From an uncultured Saprospiraceae bacterium (GTDB lineage Bacteria; Bacteroidota; Bacteroidia; Chitinophagales; Saprospiraceae), in NCBI GenBank assembly GCA_937127195.1, contig CAKZLT010000509.1:1-5256 (forward strand): DNA of 5,256 nucleotides, in the 5' to 3' direction. The notes below the pieces were generated by a model. The model saw only the letters and a list, made by a program, of their open reading frames with translations. It was not told the DNA's origin and did not search any database. A program made the position numbers and the translations under genes. Position 1 is the first letter of the stretch. Each line of letters opens with the position of its first letter. Positions 2,960 through 5,256 of this stretch are shown in pieces.

Positions 2960-5256
2960 CCATGAATGGTTAAAGTCTTCTATTACAAAATCGATAACAT
3001 CTTGTCGTAATCTAAATTCTTTTTTGAGCATTTTTAAAGTATGTATGTAGAATTTTTGATTTTGATTTCGTGGAATTTTATCTAATAGGCTATCAAATAT
3101 TAGATAACTATATTTTTGTTTGGTTTCCAAAGTCAAAGGCTTTTGATATATTCTTTTTAATAAATTAATAGCTAACATAGTACTTATACCATTTTTTGAA
3201 TGATAGAGTGAGATGCTTTTTAGACAAAGCATAAAGCGATTATCAGACAGGTTAGCTATATGGTTTTCAAATTCTTGAATTAGAATATCTTCACTTAGAA
3301 TTAGACCAAAATAATTCTTCTTTAAGAATATGGGAAGTATATTTTTCTCATAATATTGCAATCCAAAGTAGTTTCTTAAAAATAATTCAGAAGTGATAAT
3401 ACCTCCTTTATCTTTCAAAAAATCATAAAAGAATAAATCATCTGAAAGCACACACATACTTGGGTTATCTCTTAAAAAGGCAATATCCATCAAATAATCA
3501 GAAAATGTATCTGACATCATTGCTTCCATCCTTTCGTTATTCCCAAAAGCTATTTCTCGCTTGATTTCTCCTAGTACTTCAACTTTTTCGTATATAGGTC
3601 TGTAAGTGCAATATTCATCAATCCATTTAAGAACATTTCTTAAATAAGTTACTCGTTTTTCTTGATGTCCTTCTTGGTAAAAAATTGGAACTACACCTTT
3701 TAATGAGATATTTATAAAGAGTTTGCTTTCCCTTTCATTTTCAGCCAAATAGAGTTCTTGTTCAATAACATCTATCAAAGATTTAGTAACATAAAACCTT
3801 TTTTTAAAATGTATGTCTGATAATTCCTTAGTGAGTTCCATCATAAGTGGAAGAGAAGTAAAATCAAGTATAAAATCGCTATTTAGGTTGATTACAGCAT
3901 CTTTTAGACGAACAGCAGGGAGAATTTTGAAATCTTGATTTTCTTGATTTTTAGAAGTTAGGTAGTTATAGAAATCAAGTGGAAACTTATGATGAAATCT
4001 AGCTAATACAGCAAAACCAGTTTCAAGAGAATAATACTTTTCAAATAATTCATTAGAATGAGCTTCTTTAAGTGAACCATCTTGTCCAAACTCTTTAACT
4101 AGCATTTTATTAAACTCTGTAATGTTTTTTGGTGCATGGAATGATTGTGCAAATAGGCTTCTATTTTGTAAAAACTCTTGTTGAATTTTCCAGTAGAGAG
4201 CATCATATTTATCAAGTATGGCAATTATTTTTGGAGTAGCCTTTGAATAATTTTGCTGCAAAATGATTTCTTGTCCTACTGTTTTACCTAGTGATTTTCT
4301 TCTATCTCTTCGGTTACACTTATCGAAAGCTATAATTTTTTCCTTATCTCCAATCTGAAGTACAATGTAACAGCCTTTCTCGATTGATTGATACTTTGTA
4401 AATATATTTTTGGGAAAATTTTTGAAATTTACAATGGTAAAATAGGCATGCCTAGCTTCCTCATTGTATTCATCTTCCGCAAACTTGTAACAAATATTTA
4501 AGGCAATTTTGTATCGTTTTTTACGAATGGCAATCTGAATTATCTGAAAAGCTTGATGTTGAGAAAAATTAATATCCTCTAAGTTGTTATTTAGTAACTG
4601 TTCCAGTATTTTATGCTCGTTTAATTTTGATAGAGATAAAATCAAAACATATAAAAAGAAGCTTTCTTTAGGAAATGTTTTATAACCTAATTGAGCTATT
4701 TTTTTGACTTTTTTCCAGTCATCTATTGAAGCTAAAAGGTCAATTTCAGCACCAAGAAATCTATAATCAATAGGATAGTTTGCTTGTCTCCAATATGCTA
4801 AATATTCTAAAAGTTGTTTGTCATTTAGTTTTGATTGAATAAGAATTCTAATATAAAGCTCTAATTCAAAAGAAAACTCTTCTATTTTTACAATGTTTTT
4901 AAGCAATTGAATAGCTTCTTGATATAAATAAATTCTATAAAATTCGTTTGCTAAACTGACTTTATATTCATTATTATCACCAATATATTGTTTACATTCA
5001 TTCAATAACTGTTTTCTTTGCTCTAGGGATAATTCGTTCTCCTTACAAGTATATTCAGCTATTTTTTGAACAAATTTATTTTTGATGACTACCTTTTTAA
5101 TAAAATTCTGCCTTTCTTCATTTGTTTCACAAAAGTTTCCTAGGTAATTGATTAAATGAGAGTGAGATTTTTCATCAATTTCATCTAATGAAAGGAGGAA
5201 TTTTTCTAACTGCTTTTTTGCTTCACTTAAATTTTCTAGTTCATAATAAGCACTAT
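2939..5256 (-). CDS. TPR-GreAB-C-PIN type protein, 5' end beyond the window
   Basis: This gene runs off the right edge: the frame has no stop from 2939 to 5254 and encodes 771 visible residues (residue 1 = Ser at 5252-5254). A TTG at 5003-5005 is an internal Leu codon (residue 84), since coding helical sequence continues above it. Residues 1 to about 280 are TPR-like helix pairs, for example LSEAKKQLEKFLL near the N-end and YRIYLYQEAIQLLKNIV at about 106-122. Residues 291-347 resemble the GreA/GreB C-terminal domain: IEKGCYIVLQ, then LGKTVGQEI (322-330) and KIIAIL. The GreA coiled coil that reaches the RNA polymerase active site is absent. A PIN-like nuclease follows: ILDFTSL with D464, IDVIEQEL (494-501) with D495/E498, and CVLSDD (601-606) with D605/D606. 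A helical tail ends the protein. I recall a Pfam family named for this combination (PIN-TPR-GreABC) and linked to bacterial conflict systems. An RNase targeted through an RNA polymerase contact is an inference. The promoter lies outside the window. Confidence 0.85.
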   Translation of the reverse strand, partial: SAYYELENLSEAKKQLEKFLLSLDEIDEKSHSHLINYLGNFCETNEERQNFIKKVVIKNKFVQKIAEYTCKENELSLEQRKQLLNECKQYIGDNNEYKVSLANEFYRIYLYQEAIQLLKNIVKIEEFSFELELYIRILIQSKLNDKQLLEYLAYWRQANYPIDYRFLGAEIDLLASIDDWKKVKKIAQLGYKTFPKESFFLYVLILSLSKLNEHKILEQLLNNNLEDINFSQHQAFQIIQIAIRKKRYKIALNICYKFAEDEYNEEARHAYFTIVNFKNFPKNIFTKYQSIEKGCYIVLQIGDKEKIIAFDKCNRRDRRKSLGKTVGQEIILQQNYSKATPKIIAILDKYDALYWKIQQEFLQNRSLFAQSFHAPKNITEFNKMLVKEFGQDGSLKEAHSNELFEKYYSLETGFAVLARFHHKFPLDFYNYLTSKNQENQDFKILPAVRLKDAVINLNSDFILDFTSLPLMMELTKELSDIHFKKRFYVTKSLIDVIEQELYLAENERESKLFINISLKGVVPIFYQEGHQEKRVTYLRNVLKWIDEYCTYRPIYEKVEVLGEIKREIAFGNNERMEAMMSDTFSDYLMDIAFLRDNPSMCVLSDDLFFYDFLKDKGGIITSELFLRNYFGLQYYEKNILPIFLKKNYFGLILSEDILIQEFENHIANLSDNRFMLCLKSISLYHSKNGISTMLAINLLKRIYQKPLTLETKQKYSYLIFDSLLDKIPRNQNQKFYIHTLKMLKKEFRLRQDVIDFVIEDFNHSWKKYKID

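Noticed and set aside
1..5256. CRISPR array, tRNA, rRNA, insertion sequence or integrase
   Set aside because: No regularly spaced repeats, cloverleaf-like segments, transposase or recombinase motifs were seen on either strand.

Overview
The window is AT-rich bacterial DNA that looks like a member of the Bacteroidota. Three things suggest this: promoter boxes of the TTG-N19-TAnnTTTG type (best copy at 1471-1500, with further TATATTTG boxes), start codons preceded by A/T-rich leaders without a clear Shine-Dalgarno, and a short single-domain RadC/JAB protein of the kind common in that phylum's accessory DNA. The species cannot be named from the window. No tRNA, rRNA, CRISPR array, transposase or integrase is visible.

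Layout, left to right: 1-99 is non-coding leader. A small unrecognised protein (100-363, +) is followed after 27 bases by a RadC-type JAB/JAMM domain protein (391-828, +), probably one transcript. A perfect 12-bp inverted repeat (884-912) separates them from a convergent six-helix membrane protein (901-1428, -). A 95-base divergent promoter region (1429-1523) serves that gene and an unrecognised 275-residue protein (1524-2351, +). The next gap (2352-2428) holds three overlapping, mutually exclusive hairpins and a TATATTTG box, and leads into an LRAT-like papain-fold protein (2429-2935, +) with catalytic-type His and Cys and a hydrophobic tail. Only 3 bases beyond its stop lies the stop of a large gene on the opposite strand (2939 to the right edge, -).

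The large gene is the most informative item. It is open to the edge of the window, so its true start lies outside; a TTG at 5003-5005 that could be taken as its start is internal. Its visible 771 residues read as helical TPR-like repeats, a GreA/GreB C-terminal-type domain, a PIN-like nuclease domain and a helical tail. This TPR-GreAB-C-PIN combination is associated with predicted bacterial conflict (defence) proteins. The LRAT-like gene and the PIN gene share one terminator hairpin containing both stop codons.

Read as a whole, the window resembles an accessory region: short genes of unrelated families in alternating orientation, each with its own promoter or terminator, including RadC-like, LRAT-like and TPR-GreAB-C-PIN proteins that recur in mobile or defence contexts. 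That they form one functional system is inference only; the sequence shows no operon joining them.
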